A stretch of DNA of 48,799 nt, taken from Bacteroidetes bacterium UBA4414 (lineage in GTDB: Bacteria; Bacteroidota; Bacteroidia; Chitinophagales; Chitinophagaceae). The stretch covers positions 1 to 48,799 of the forward strand of contig DGQM01000023.1 in NCBI GenBank assembly GCA_002389765.1. Reading direction: 5' to 3'. The position numbers and the translations under genes were made by a program. Shown here piece after piece: positions 1 through 7,822 of this stretch. Under the pieces are notes generated by a model, which searched no databases, was not told the origin of the DNA, and saw only the letters and a list, made by a program, of their open reading frames with translations. Numbering within the stretch: position 1 is the first letter of the stretch; each line of letters begins with the position of its first letter.

Positions 1-423
1 AGAAACGGTAACGTTACTACCACCTGATGGAGTTAGCTTGACCTCAACATCAAAAGCACTGGTTTGTCCCAGCTCCGATTGAAAAATGGAGGCATCGTTA
101 TAACTAGTACTTGAGGCAATAACCTTACCCTGTATTACTAATCTTGGCGTAGCTCCGTAAATGCCATAGTAATTAGTTCTGTCATCATTCTCCGGTTTGT
201 TATGCTGATTTAATGGACAAGCAACATACGGAGCACTTGGATGGTAGGCAATATGAATAACCTGCGGAAATTGTATCCTGTTTGTATAAAAACCAGGATT
301 CCTGGATGCACAGATACTACAGTAGGTATTAGTAAAATGCTCTACAATTACGTTTTTAGTAACCTGACCTGTGGTTACATATTGACTTATGACAGCTACA
401 GCTATCAGTGCAATCTTTCTCAT
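1..423 (-). CDS. Omp28-like thioredoxin-fold exported protein, 3' part missing (runs off left edge)
   Basis: The reading frame starts at ATG 423 on the minus strand and is open for 141 codons to the window edge, so the C-terminus is missing. It begins MRKIALIAVAVISQ with a hydrophobic stretch resembling a signal peptide. Around residues 25-42 it has VIVEHFTNTYCSICASRNP, with a CxxC motif (C-S-I-C) right after a beta-strand. This layout is typical of thioredoxin-fold proteins and of Bacteroidota Omp28-related proteins, which carry a similar 'EEFTGxxCxxC' segment. It lies 24 bp downstream of the barrel gene at 448-1383 on the same strand, so the two probably form an operon. I infer a secreted or envelope thiol-disulfide or assembly role. 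The substrate is unknown. Confidence 0.7.
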   Translation of the reverse strand, partial: MRKIALIAVAVISQYVTTGQVTKNVIVEHFTNTYCSICASRNPGFYTNRIQFPQVIHIAYHPSAPYVACPLNQHNKPENDDRTNYYGIYGATPRLVIQGKVIASSTSYNDASIFQSELGQTSAFDVEVKLTPSGGSNVTVS

Positions 424-447
424 TTAATTAGTAGTTTTTTGTTTAGT

Positions 448-1383
448 TTATCTCTTCTTTCTAAAGAAGTAAGTAGCTCGTGGTGTAACAACGAAAGCGC
501 GTGTCAGACCGTCGGGTCTGTATTCACGGACAATAACAGGAGCTCCAATACCAGCTTCAAAACGCCATTTTTTGTAATTCCGATAATAATTAAAAGTAAG
601 ATTAAGGGTGAGACCCGCACTACCTCTTGCATCTACTTTATTTCCAGACGGTGTAGTTATTATATCATTCCCTAAATGATATATAAACAAAGTGCTGGCA
701 GCAATGCCATCCTGTTTCCAGTCTTTGTCATATTCAAGGCGTAAAAGGGCATCTCCCCTTCTTTCCAGTTTGCGTGAAGAAAAGTATTGTTGGTAAGAAG
801 TATCTGCACTGAAGTAGACACCTGAGTAATACTGGTTATCATTATAGTTAACTATAGGTTGTTGCAAGCCAACAGTAAAGACATAATGCTTTTTATATCT
901 GATGTTTAGACCCCCTATTACATCTGTTGTACCTAAATTGGGTTGATATGGCATAGGTAGAGGTAGACCATTTTTACCGTTGAGATTTGATTTGCCGAGA
1001 CTTACCCTTCCACCGACTGTACCTTTAATATCCCATTTGTCTTTTTGTATGTAAATACTTTGCGTATACGTAGCTATAATATCACCTATTCCAGAAGTTG
1101 TACCAAGATTTCCAGTAGCTATGTAATATGGCAATTTTATTTCGACCGAACTATTAGCAGATAAGTTTTTACCAATTTCCAATTGTGGTATAAATACAAC
1201 GGTCCCTTGTTCGCCATAGCCTACAGTTCCCGACATTCCGATACTACCATAATCTTCTACTGCATTAGTATGATTACCAGTTTTTAACGCTCCAGCTGTG
1301 CAAAAACCTGCGTCAGCACAACCTTGTGCCATTATATTGGCTGAGGCCATCACACAAAACAAGAACAATATGCCTTTTTTCAT
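448..1383 (-). CDS. Putative outer-membrane beta-barrel / transporter-like protein
   Basis: A 311-residue exported protein. I chose the ATG at 1383, which gives MKKGILFLFCVMASANIMAQ, a normal signal peptide ending in AQ. An in-frame ATG 21 bp upstream (1404) would add seven polar residues. The mature N-terminus starts with a Cys-containing segment (GCADAGFCTAGALK), and the rest alternates short polar and aromatic strands (for example YKKHYVFTVGLQQPIVNY), ending in ATYFFRKKR, as expected of an outer-membrane barrel. I do not recognise a characterised family and can assign no substrate. It is followed after 24 bp by the Omp28-like thioredoxin-fold gene, suggesting co-expression. An in-window promoter could not be picked out. 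Confidence 0.6.
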   Translation of the reverse strand: MKKGILFLFCVMASANIMAQGCADAGFCTAGALKTGNHTNAVEDYGSIGMSGTVGYGEQGTVVFIPQLEIGKNLSANSSVEIKLPYYIATGNLGTTSGIGDIIATYTQSIYIQKDKWDIKGTVGGRVSLGKSNLNGKNGLPLPMPYQPNLGTTDVIGGLNIRYKKHYVFTVGLQQPIVNYNDNQYYSGVYFSADTSYQQYFSSRKLERRGDALLRLEYDKDWKQDGIAASTLFIYHLGNDIITTPSGNKVDARGSAGLTLNLTFNYYRNYKKWRFEAGIGAPVIVREYRPDGLTRAFVVTPRATYFFRKKR

Positions 1384-1601
1384 GAAATCTATTTGTTTTG
1401 ACAAACATTAAAAGACTATACTGACAAAATTGTCGCCCAGACGACTATCTCATTTTTATGAAATTATTGTGACGTTATTTAATTACTGAAAACCAGCATA
1501 TGGGCTAATAAATAACCCATTGTAGAGTAATACCCAAATCAATTGGATGTAAACTCTCAAACAGTAATTTTAAAGCATTTATAAATAAGAATAGAAACTC
1601 C

Positions 1602-1651
1602 AAAAAAAGCGAACCTTGGAATATCGCTAAAATAGCAACGTTCCAAGGTTC
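1602..1651 (-). terminator. Rho-independent terminator of ssrA
   Basis: On the minus strand an 11-bp perfect stem (1641-1651 pairs with 1611-1621, GAACCTTGGAA arm) with a long loop containing a second small stem is followed by GC and seven T residues (1602-1608). It sits about 15 bp past the tmRNA 3' end. Confidence 0.8.
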
Positions 1652-1664
1652 GACAAATTTTGTA

Positions 1665-2031
1665 AAGTGGAACCGGCGGGATTCGAACCCGCGTCCAAAC
1701 ATATGCCCAATAAGCTTTCTACATGTGTATTCCTGAATTTGATTTCGGAAGAGTGCCGGAACGGGACAAACCTACAAGCTTCCTATCTGCTGAATATTGC
1801 ACCTGCATAGCAGCACTACGAGTGCAATCCTATTGAGAGTTGAGTTAGGCGGCGGTGACGTCAACAGGCCAAAGCCAGCCGCGGCCATAATGGTTGCGCT
1901 AAATTAATTAGGCAGCCATGGCGTAATTAGATTCGCCAGTCAAAAGTTGAATATTCAGATTTACGTGCTAATTATCCAACGCACGACATGCTTACTTACC
2001 CTGCCCTATGCTGTCAAAACCAGTCGGCCCC
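1665..2031 (-). ncRNA. ssrA: transfer-messenger RNA (tmRNA)
   Basis: The minus-strand RNA starts GGGGCCGACTGG at 2031 and ends with a tRNA-like T arm (GGTTCGAATCC flanked by GCGG/CCGC) and CGGTTCCA, which pairs with the 5' GGGGCCG through two G-U pairs to form the acceptor stem. The terminal CCA is not fully encoded (the genome reads ACTTT). A tag reading frame at 1937-1908 encodes GESNYAMAA followed by TAA, close to the Bacteroidota tag pattern GExNYALAA. The RNA rescues ribosomes stalled on broken mRNA and marks the nascent chains for proteolysis. The tRNA-like ends and the tag make this a firm call; exact termini may be off by a few bases. Confidence 0.96.
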
Positions 2032-2055
2032 GGGTCTTTTTTCAAAGAACTATTG

Positions 2056-2063
2056 CAAAGATA
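2056..2063 (-). promoter_or_regulatory. -7 box candidate for ssrA
   Basis: The minus strand reads TATCTTTG, a perfect match to the Bacteroidota -7 consensus TAnnTTTG, 24 bp before the mature tmRNA 5' end. No clear -33 TTTG was found at the usual spacing. Confidence 0.5.
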
Positions 2064-2110
2064 CGAAACAACCGCCGCTTTATATTGTTAAATTGGCAGT
2101 CCCATTGACA

Positions 2111-3016
2111 ATGCTCAAAATTGCCTACAATACATTATATGCACACCCGCTACCTGCCGGGCATCGCTTCCCTATGGAAAAGTACGAGTTGATACCTGCA
2201 CAACTATTGTATGAAGGTATAATAACACCGGAAAACCTCTTTGCCCCTGAGCCGCTGGATGAAGAAACCATCCTGCTGACACACGATGCTGACTATTGGT
2301 ACCGTATGAAAACCCTGCAACTAACCGACAGGGAAATGCGTGCCATCGGCTTCCCACTCTCTGCGCAGCTGGTAGAACGCGAAATACGCATCTGTAAAGG
2401 CAGCATTATGTGTGCAGAATATGCTTTGCAATACGGTGCATCACTGAATGTGGCAGGTGGTACGCACCATGCATTTGCAAACAAAGGTGAAGGCTTCTGC
2501 CTGCTGAATGATTTTGCCGTATCTGCAAACTATATCTTACATAAGAAGTTAGTAAAGAAAATACTGATAGTAGACCTAGATGTGCATCAGGGCAATGGCA
2601 CAGCAGCATTATTTAATGGCAGAGAAGATGTATATACCTTCAGTATACACGGGCAGCACAACTATCCTTTTCACAAAGAACAAAGCCATCTTGATATCGG
2701 ACTTAAAGATGGGACTACAGGTAGCGAATACCTCAGCATCCTAAATGATACTTTACCAAAACTGATTGATACTGTAAGGCCTGATATTGTATTTTACCTC
2801 TCCGGCGTTGATGTGTTGGATACAGACAAATTCGGTAAGCTAGGATTATCTATAGATGAATGTGCAGAACGGGATTATGTAGTTTACAGTCTTTGTAAAA
2901 AACACAACATACCTGTTACAGCGGCCATGGGTGGCGGCTATTCGCCCGATGTAAAACACATCGTGACAGCACATTGCAACACCTATCGCATAGCGAAAGA
3001 CGTGTACAATCTTTAA
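2111..3016 (+). CDS. Histone deacetylase-family (acetoin utilization/HDAC-like) zinc hydrolase
   Basis: 301 residues. I start at ATG 2111 (MLKIAYNTLYAHPLP) because the longer open frame back to 1988 runs into the tmRNA gene. Deacetylase-superfamily landmarks are in order: GGTHHAF with the active-site His pair at about 119-120, GEGFCLLND, then VDLDVHQGNGT with zinc-ligand Asp157 and His159, FSIHG, and LSGVDVL with the third ligand Asp234, plus a GGGYSP loop near the end. Length and motif order fit bacterial class II/AcuC-like members that remove acyl groups from small amines or proteins. The substrate cannot be told. It ends in a 4-bp convergent overlap with the nucleotidyltransferase gene. 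Confidence 0.88.
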   Translation: MLKIAYNTLYAHPLPAGHRFPMEKYELIPAQLLYEGIITPENLFAPEPLDEETILLTHDADYWYRMKTLQLTDREMRAIGFPLSAQLVEREIRICKGSIMCAEYALQYGASLNVAGGTHHAFANKGEGFCLLNDFAVSANYILHKKLVKKILIVDLDVHQGNGTAALFNGREDVYTFSIHGQHNYPFHKEQSHLDIGLKDGTTGSEYLSILNDTLPKLIDTVRPDIVFYLSGVDVLDTDKFGKLGLSIDECAERDYVVYSLCKKHNIPVTAAMGGGYSPDVKHIVTAHCNTYRIAKDVYNL

Positions 3017-4014
3017 CCCAAGTCTATTTCTGTATTATCACCTATGTTAAGGCTCTGGCTAAGACCACGCACAAAAGCATCGCTACCTATGATGGATGAA
3101 TGCAGTACTACTTCTTCCAGCTCGGCATAAGAACCAATGATGGAATCTTTGATGATGGAAGACTGTACATTGGTATACTCACCTATCGTTACATTCGGGC
3201 CAATGATGGAATTGTGAAGATTGCAACCCTCCGCGATACTAACAGGAGGTATTATGACGCTCGTACCATGATTGTAAGGCTTCTGATCTTCGCCACGCTC
3301 TTCGCTTATCTCCTTCAGCAAGGTTGCATTCGTAGATAGCAGCGTTTCTTTCTTACCACAGTCAAACCAGTTATTTACCCTGAAGGCTTCAAACTTAATA
3401 CCGCCTTCTATCATATACTGTAATGCATTGGTAAGATGGTATTCACCCTCTTCATCCAACTTACTACCAACATGCTTTTCAAGGGCGGCATACAACGCTT
3501 TGGTTTCTTTGATGCAGTAAATACCCACCATTGCCATATTCGATTTTGGAATCAATGGTTTTTCTACCGCTTTCAGTACCGTGTCCTTATTATCCAGCTC
3601 CACCACACCAAAGCTGCGTGGGTCATCTACTTTCTTTACACCTATTTGCGATGTGCTATGATTCAGTATGTCTTTTACATTATAATCGCACACCGTATCG
3701 CCCAACACTATTATCACTTCTTCATCCTTCACCGCATCTTTGGTAAGCCATATGGCATGGCCCGTACCACGCCTATCTTCCTGTGTTACGATGGTGTAAG
3801 AAAGATTAGGGTATGTTTTAGCAATATATCGTTGAATCTTTTCGCCGAGGTAGCCTATTACAAACACAAACTCCGTAACACCTGCTTCCAGCAGTTGGTC
3901 TACTATTACACTAAGGATTGTTTTACCGGCAATCGGTATCAATGCTTTGGGCTGGGTATATGTAAGCGGGCGGAGTTTGGTACCTGCACCGGCAACCGGA
4001 ATAATAGCTTTCAC
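3013..4014 (-). CDS. Sugar-1-phosphate nucleotidyltransferase with left-handed beta-helix C-terminus
   Basis: 333 residues. The N-terminus has the nucleotidyltransferase signature MKAIIPVAGAGTKLRPLT, with Lys where Arg is commonest (GxGTRLxPLT), followed by KALIPIAGK, the sugar/nucleotide pocket. GDTVCDYN in the middle supplies the metal-binding Asp, and VEKP and NNWFDCGKKE match later conserved blocks. From about residue 250 to the end there are hexapeptide repeats (for example IIGPNVTIGEYTNVQ, SIIGSYAEL) that form a left-handed beta-helix, as in GlmU, RmlA-like and mannose-1-phosphate guanylyltransferases. It makes an NDP-sugar for envelope or polysaccharide synthesis, but sugar and nucleotide specificity cannot be assigned. 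No glycan operon surrounds it. Confidence 0.87.
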   Translation of the reverse strand: MKAIIPVAGAGTKLRPLTYTQPKALIPIAGKTILSVIVDQLLEAGVTEFVFVIGYLGEKIQRYIAKTYPNLSYTIVTQEDRRGTGHAIWLTKDAVKDEEVIIVLGDTVCDYNVKDILNHSTSQIGVKKVDDPRSFGVVELDNKDTVLKAVEKPLIPKSNMAMVGIYCIKETKALYAALEKHVGSKLDEEGEYHLTNALQYMIEGGIKFEAFRVNNWFDCGKKETLLSTNATLLKEISEERGEDQKPYNHGTSVIIPPVSIAEGCNLHNSIIGPNVTIGEYTNVQSSIIKDSIIGSYAELEEVVLHSSIIGSDAFVRGLSQSLNIGDNTEIDLG

Positions 4015-4102
4015 AATTAATGTTTTTGCTTTCGGGTGTGAAAATACGGCAATTTCGAGAAATGCTTTTTAAGCACCCCAATATCATATTATTATCAAAG
4101 CA

Positions 4103-4504
4103 TTACAGCTTCTCATCAATCGGCTCCCACAGCTCTATTTTAGTACCTTCAGGGTCTACTATGTGTGCAAACTTGCCGTAATCATACACCTGCATTTCGC
4201 CTATCTGTTCTATACCTTCTTTGCGTAGTTCTGTAAGTAGCCATTCAAGGTCATCTACACGCAGGTTTATCATATACTCTTTCTGTGAAGGCGTAAAATA
4301 ATCCGAGTTATTTTTGAACGTGCTCCACACAGTCGTGCCTTTCTCTTCAGGCTTTTCTACGTTCAGCCATTCAAAAGTTGCACCGTATTGGTTGGCATTA
4401 AAGCCCAGATGTTTGTTATACCAATTGCGCAGGTGTTCGGGGTCATTACTTTTCACAAATATGCCACCTATACCTGTTACGCGTTTCTTTTGTTCGTTGC
4501 TCAT
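4103..4504 (-). CDS. VOC (glyoxalase/bleomycin-resistance) family protein
   Basis: 133 residues from ATG 4504 (MSNEQKKRVTGIGGIFVKS). An in-frame ATG seven codons upstream is possible but less likely. The protein shows a single pair of beta-alpha-beta-beta-beta modules: GIGGIFVKSNDPEHLRNWYNKHLG, then YMINLRVDDLEWLLTELRKEGIE, and the usual closing FAHIVDPEGTKIELWEP, with Glu in ELWEP as the probable metal ligand. VOC proteins use divalent metals for isomerisation, epoxide opening, ring cleavage or drug binding. This one has no diagnostic substrate residues. It lies downstream of ubiD, but a strong terminator separates them, so it is probably not cotranscribed with ubiD. Confidence 0.82.
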   Translation of the reverse strand: MSNEQKKRVTGIGGIFVKSNDPEHLRNWYNKHLGFNANQYGATFEWLNVEKPEEKGTTVWSTFKNNSDYFTPSQKEYMINLRVDDLEWLLTELRKEGIEQIGEMQVYDYGKFAHIVDPEGTKIELWEPIDEKL

Positions 4505-4551
4505 ATTGCTATGTTTATATAACACAAATATGCAGATAGTATTGTACTAAT

Positions 4552-4584
4552 AAAAAAATACCTGCCGATTTTGACAGGTATTTT
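4552..4584 (-). terminator. Terminator of ubiD
   Basis: On the minus strand TACCTGTC pairs with GGCAGGTA (with one G-U pair) around a six-base loop, followed by a run of seven T residues (4552-4558). It is about 20 bp past the ubiD stop codon. Confidence 0.75.
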
Positions 4585-4603
4585 AAGTTATCTCTTTGGC
4601 AAT

Positions 4604-6508
4604 TTATTCCATCACCTGTGCTTCTTCACCATACATCTGGTGTTGATATTTCAGCGATGGCGATTTTATCAGTGTTCCGAGATTAAGCTCGCTCCACTTA
4701 GCATCAACCACCTGTATTGTTTTTGCATCAGCAGCTATAACATTCGGCCACGGACGCTCAAAACCATCCAGTGCTTTTGTTTTTCTGGTACCATCCAGCC
4801 CCAGTATAGCCTTGTCTGCACCACCATAAAAATGGTCGCGACGAGGGTCCAGATTATTGCAGAATCTCCACAATACATCTGCTATATCATTAGCATCTAC
4901 TGTATGCTCTACATACAGTATCATTTTGATGCCTTGTAAACCTTGTTCTTTACACAATGCAGCATGCAATTCTTCTACATGCCCTTTGCGTTGTTTGTCC
5001 ATTGCAACAAACAATACAGGTATTTCCCATTCGCGCACCAGTTTATCATTCAGCGATGCTATTTCAGGATATTGTTTTTGTATTGCTGCCGCATTAAATG
5101 CACTATTCAGTTTGAATGGCGTAAGCGGTGCAGTCATTTCCTCTTCCCATTTAGCTGTACCGTCTATACACATCTTGCCACCAAAGCCCAGCTTGCTGCA
5201 GCTATGGTCCAGCACATCCATCGGCCCCTGGCTGAAGTATATATCCGTAGCAGGGTTCACATTATCAAACACATATTTCGCCAGTGCTTTATAATCATCA
5301 ATCTTCACTTTGCCATCTGCCAGTACCAGTATCTTGTTAAACATCATCTGCCCTGCCCCCCACATGGCATTCATTACTTTCTGTCCTTGCCCTGCATACT
5401 CTTTATCTATGGTTGTGATGACCAGATTGTGAAACACACCCTCTACCGGCATATTCATATCCTTTATCTCCGGCACCATCGTCATTTTGATAGGCGCCAG
5501 GAATATGCGTTCTGTAGCCTTACCTATCCATGCATCTTCCTGTGGTGGTATACCTACAATGGTTGCAGGGTATATCGCATCTTTCTTGTGTGTGATGGCT
5601 GTAACATGAAAACGCGGATAGAAATCGGGCAGTGAATAATAACCAGTATGGTCGCCAAACGGACCTTCCCATATCAGTTCTTCATTCGGGTCTACATAGC
5701 CTTCTATTATGATGTCTGCATCTGCAGGCACTTCTATTTCAGGTTGTGTTATACACTTCACCAGTTCCACACGCTTTTTGCGCAGGAAGCCCGCCAACAT
5801 GTATTCATCTACATTTTCAGGCAGTGGTGCAGTGGCAGAATAAGTATATACAGGGTCGCCACCCAGTGCTACGGCTACAGGCATTATTTTACCCTGTTTC
5901 TTATATTCGTTATAGTGGCGCGCACTTACTTTATGTTTGTGCCAGTGCATACCTGTCATGGTTTCGGTAAATACCTGCATGCGGTACATACCTATATTGC
6001 GTGTACCATTCAGTAAATCTCTGGTATGGATAGCGGGCAGCGTTACAAACCTGCCACCATCTTTGGGCCAGCATTTCAGTATCGGCAGTTTCGATAAATC
6101 AGGTTTATCCATCACCACCTGCTGACACTCTCCACGTCCACTTACCACTTTGGGCATCCAAGATGCGAACTTGCCCAGTTGCGGCAGCATTGCCAGCTTT
6201 TCCAGCAAACCGTTTTTAGGTGCAGTGATTGTTTTCAGCAAGCTTTCTATATCTCTTGCCACATCATCCAGATCATCTACACCCAGCGCCATACACATAC
6301 GGCGTTCGTTGCCCATACTGTTTATCAGCAATGGGAACCCTGTGCCTGTATTCTCAAACAAAAGTGCTTTGTTCCATTCAGGCGTCTTTGATATCCTGTC
6401 CGTTATTTCTGCTATTTCTAACACAGGATCTACAAAAGTTTTAATCCTTACCAGTTCGCCTGCTTTATCCAGTGCATCTACAAATGCCCTTAATGATTTA
6501 TATGCCAT
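4604..6508 (-). CDS. ubiD: UbiD-family prenylated-FMN decarboxylase (probably menaquinone pathway)
   Basis: 634 residues, longer than E. coli UbiD (about 500) and in the size range of Bacteroidota menaquinone decarboxylases. Family blocks are visible: the N-terminal FVDALDKAGELVRI, then GRGECQQVVMDKPDLSKLPIL, then ARHYNEYKK, EGPFGDHTGYYS carrying the conserved E(x)P-FG-DH segment, AVPVA-like ALGGDP, and TIVGIPPQED. UbiD enzymes decarboxylate aromatic or alpha,beta-unsaturated acids using prenylated FMN made by UbiX, which is not in this window. In a menaquinone-using phylum the likeliest role is removal of the naphthoate carboxyl group, but this is inference. It is transcribed alone, with a TAACTTTG -7 box at 6564-6571 and a terminator behind it. 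Confidence 0.88.
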   Translation of the reverse strand: MAYKSLRAFVDALDKAGELVRIKTFVDPVLEIAEITDRISKTPEWNKALLFENTGTGFPLLINSMGNERRMCMALGVDDLDDVARDIESLLKTITAPKNGLLEKLAMLPQLGKFASWMPKVVSGRGECQQVVMDKPDLSKLPILKCWPKDGGRFVTLPAIHTRDLLNGTRNIGMYRMQVFTETMTGMHWHKHKVSARHYNEYKKQGKIMPVAVALGGDPVYTYSATAPLPENVDEYMLAGFLRKKRVELVKCITQPEIEVPADADIIIEGYVDPNEELIWEGPFGDHTGYYSLPDFYPRFHVTAITHKKDAIYPATIVGIPPQEDAWIGKATERIFLAPIKMTMVPEIKDMNMPVEGVFHNLVITTIDKEYAGQGQKVMNAMWGAGQMMFNKILVLADGKVKIDDYKALAKYVFDNVNPATDIYFSQGPMDVLDHSCSKLGFGGKMCIDGTAKWEEEMTAPLTPFKLNSAFNAAAIQKQYPEIASLNDKLVREWEIPVLFVAMDKQRKGHVEELHAALCKEQGLQGIKMILYVEHTVDANDIADVLWRFCNNLDPRRDHFYGGADKAILGLDGTRKTKALDGFERPWPNVIAADAKTIQVVDAKWSELNLGTLIKSPSLKYQHQMYGEEAQVME

Positions 6509-6563
6509 AATACCAATTGCACAATTATAACAAATACGCTTCCATATCGTTCATTGCGCCACG

Positions 6564-6571
6564 CAAAGTTA
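6564..6571 (-). promoter_or_regulatory. -7 box candidate for ubiD
   Basis: The minus strand reads TAACTTTG (TAnnTTTG), giving a leader of roughly 50 nt before the ubiD ATG at 6508. No matching -33 element was found. Confidence 0.4.
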
Positions 6572-6596
6572 AGGCTGTAGTACCTAAACTATTGGC

Positions 6597-6604
6597 TAAT
6601 TTTG
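6597..6604 (+). promoter_or_regulatory. -7 box candidate for the YiiX-like gene
   Basis: TAATTTTG matches TAnnTTTG and would start transcription near 6611, right at the TTG start codon. If it is real, the downstream ATG at 6660 becomes a serious alternative start, with a leader of about 50 nt. Confidence 0.35.
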
Positions 6605-6611
6605 CAATACA

Positions 6612-7283
6612 TTGATACCAAAGGCAAAACATACCGTTTTACTTACAGCGTCAGCAGCCATGCTGATAGCAGGTATAGGATTTTGGTATTACCAAGCTAC
6701 AGGCAAGGCTTATAAAAATACAATTGAAGCCATGGCAGCCAACCCATACAACCTGCACCTGATAGACTCCTGCAAAAGCCTGTTGCAAAACGGAGATATT
6801 GTAGTACGTACAGGCATTGATATGACTAGTGAGATGTTTCGCGAAGCCAATAGCAAAGACAAAACCTATTCTCATTGCGGCATTGTACTGATAGAGGACG
6901 GACAACCGTACATCTACCACAGTATTGGTGGCGAGGATAATCCAGACGAGGTACTGCGTCGAGATAATATGCGTACTTGGGCATCGCCACTCCACAATAG
7001 CGGCATCGGCATTTTACGTTACCGCTTCACGCCTGCACAGGTAGATAGCCTGGCAGCCATTACCCACAGCTATTACAACCAACACAAGAAATTCGATATG
7101 CAGTTTGATATAAATAATGATGACAAACTGTATTGTGCAGAATTACTCTATCAGGCCATCAACAAAAGCCTGAGAAAAGCTGTTATACAACCTACTAAAA
7201 GGCTGGGATATACCTATGTAGCCATTGATGACATTACCCAAAACAGCTATTGCGATTGGATTTGTCAGGTTAGGTTTAAATAA
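6612..7283 (+). CDS. YiiX/YebB-like permuted papain-fold (NlpC/P60 clan) membrane-anchored protein
   Basis: 223 residues if translation begins at TTG 6612. That start gives MIPKAKHTVLLTASAAML, a positively charged end followed by a hydrophobic anchor. An ATG at 6660 would shorten the anchor. The domain starts with LQNGDIVVRTG (61-68) and continues with YSHCGIVL, where His88 is the likely catalytic His. It ends with KLYCAELLYQAI, where Cys175 is the likely nucleophile. His-before-Cys is the circularly permuted order of the YaeF/YiiX group of NlpC/P60 proteins, some of which act as lipid or amide hydrolases. I infer an envelope-facing cysteine hydrolase. Substrate unknown. The following lipoprotein gene has its own promoter. 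Confidence 0.72.
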   Translation: MIPKAKHTVLLTASAAMLIAGIGFWYYQATGKAYKNTIEAMAANPYNLHLIDSCKSLLQNGDIVVRTGIDMTSEMFREANSKDKTYSHCGIVLIEDGQPYIYHSIGGEDNPDEVLRRDNMRTWASPLHNSGIGILRYRFTPAQVDSLAAITHSYYNQHKKFDMQFDINNDDKLYCAELLYQAINKSLRKAVIQPTKRLGYTYVAIDDITQNSYCDWICQVRFK

Positions 7284-7292
7284 ATACCTTTG
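7261..7292 (+). promoter_or_regulatory. Bacteroidota-type promoter of the DUF4878-like lipoprotein gene
   Basis: TTTG at 7261-7264 and TACCTTTG at 7285-7292 are separated by 20 bp, an excellent match to the -33 TTTG / -7 TAnnTTTG arrangement. Transcription would start around 7299, leaving a leader of about 16 nt before ATG 7315. The -33 element lies inside the end of the preceding gene. Confidence 0.7.
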
Positions 7293-7314
7293 CCGAAATT
7301 TGAAAAATAAGAAT

Positions 7315-7770
7315 ATGAAAAAAGCGCTTTTAGGATTAGCATTTATAGTTGCTATCGTCGCGACAGGATGTAATTCTAATTCACCTAAACCGGTAGCTGA
7401 AAAGTTCCTTACCAGCTTCTGGCACATGAACTATAAAGAGGCTAAAACTGTATCTACAGACGCTACAAAACAAATGCTGGAAATGCTGGAAACAATGGCA
7501 GTTCGCCTGCCTGACAGCGAAGTAAAAAAAGCGCAGAAAGTAACGGTAGAAATTACAAAAGTGGAGGAAAATGGTGACAAGGCTGTAGTTTTCTACAAAA
7601 CATCTGAAATGAAAGATGAAAAGAAACTTAACCTCATTAAGCAAAATGATAAATGGTTAGTAAACTTCACTAAAAATGATGACTTTTTGAATGAAGAACA
7701 GGAAGAAGAACCTGTAGCACAACCCGATACAGCAGTTGCTGCACCTGCAAACGATACTACTAGCAAGTAA
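7315..7770 (+). CDS. Small lipoprotein, DUF4878-like (NTF2/cystatin-like fold)
   Basis: 151 residues from ATG 7315. The longer upstream frame lacks a signal and overlaps the promoter. The signal peptide MKKALLGLAFIVAIVATGC ends in a lipobox (VATGC), so it should be lipidated. The mature part (KPVAEKFLTSFWHMNYKEA, then a strand-rich stretch ending NDKWLVNFTK) matches the layout of DUF4878-type domains: a helix carrying 'A..F..a...~d...A' followed by strands that close on a 'W.v' motif. The tail is acidic and Pro/Ala/Thr-rich (EEQEEEPVAQPD), as in an unstructured extension. Function is unknown. It is bounded by its own promoter and a strong terminator. Confidence 0.75.
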   Translation: MKKALLGLAFIVAIVATGCNSNSPKPVAEKFLTSFWHMNYKEAKTVSTDATKQMLEMLETMAVRLPDSEVKKAQKVTVEITKVEENGDKAVVFYKTSEMKDEKKLNLIKQNDKWLVNFTKNDDFLNEEQEEEPVAQPDTAVAAPANDTTSK

Positions 7771-7786
7771 TCAATATAACTACTAA

Positions 7787-7822
7787 CAATAAAGGGCTGC
7801 AAATGCAGCCCTTTATTGTTTT
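7787..7822. terminator. Bidirectional terminator between convergent genes
   Basis: A 14-bp perfect inverted repeat (7787-7800 with 7805-7818, AAAGGGCTGC arm) with a four-base loop is followed by TTTTAT on the plus strand. It serves the lipoprotein gene and probably also the SpmAB gene from the other side. Confidence 0.85.

Noticed and set aside
1669..1700. Possible tRNA suggested by a T-arm-like GGTTCGAATCC
   Set aside because: It is the tRNA-like domain of tmRNA, confirmed by the 5' GGGGCCG and the tag frame.
1505..1702. 65-codon minus-strand open frame covering the tmRNA 3' end and terminator
   Set aside because: It overlaps a certain RNA gene and the terminator hairpin, and its sequence has no signal or domain.
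1988..2110. Extended N-terminus of the HDAC-like protein
   Set aside because: It would begin inside the tmRNA gene; family alignment starts at MLKIAYNTLY (2111).
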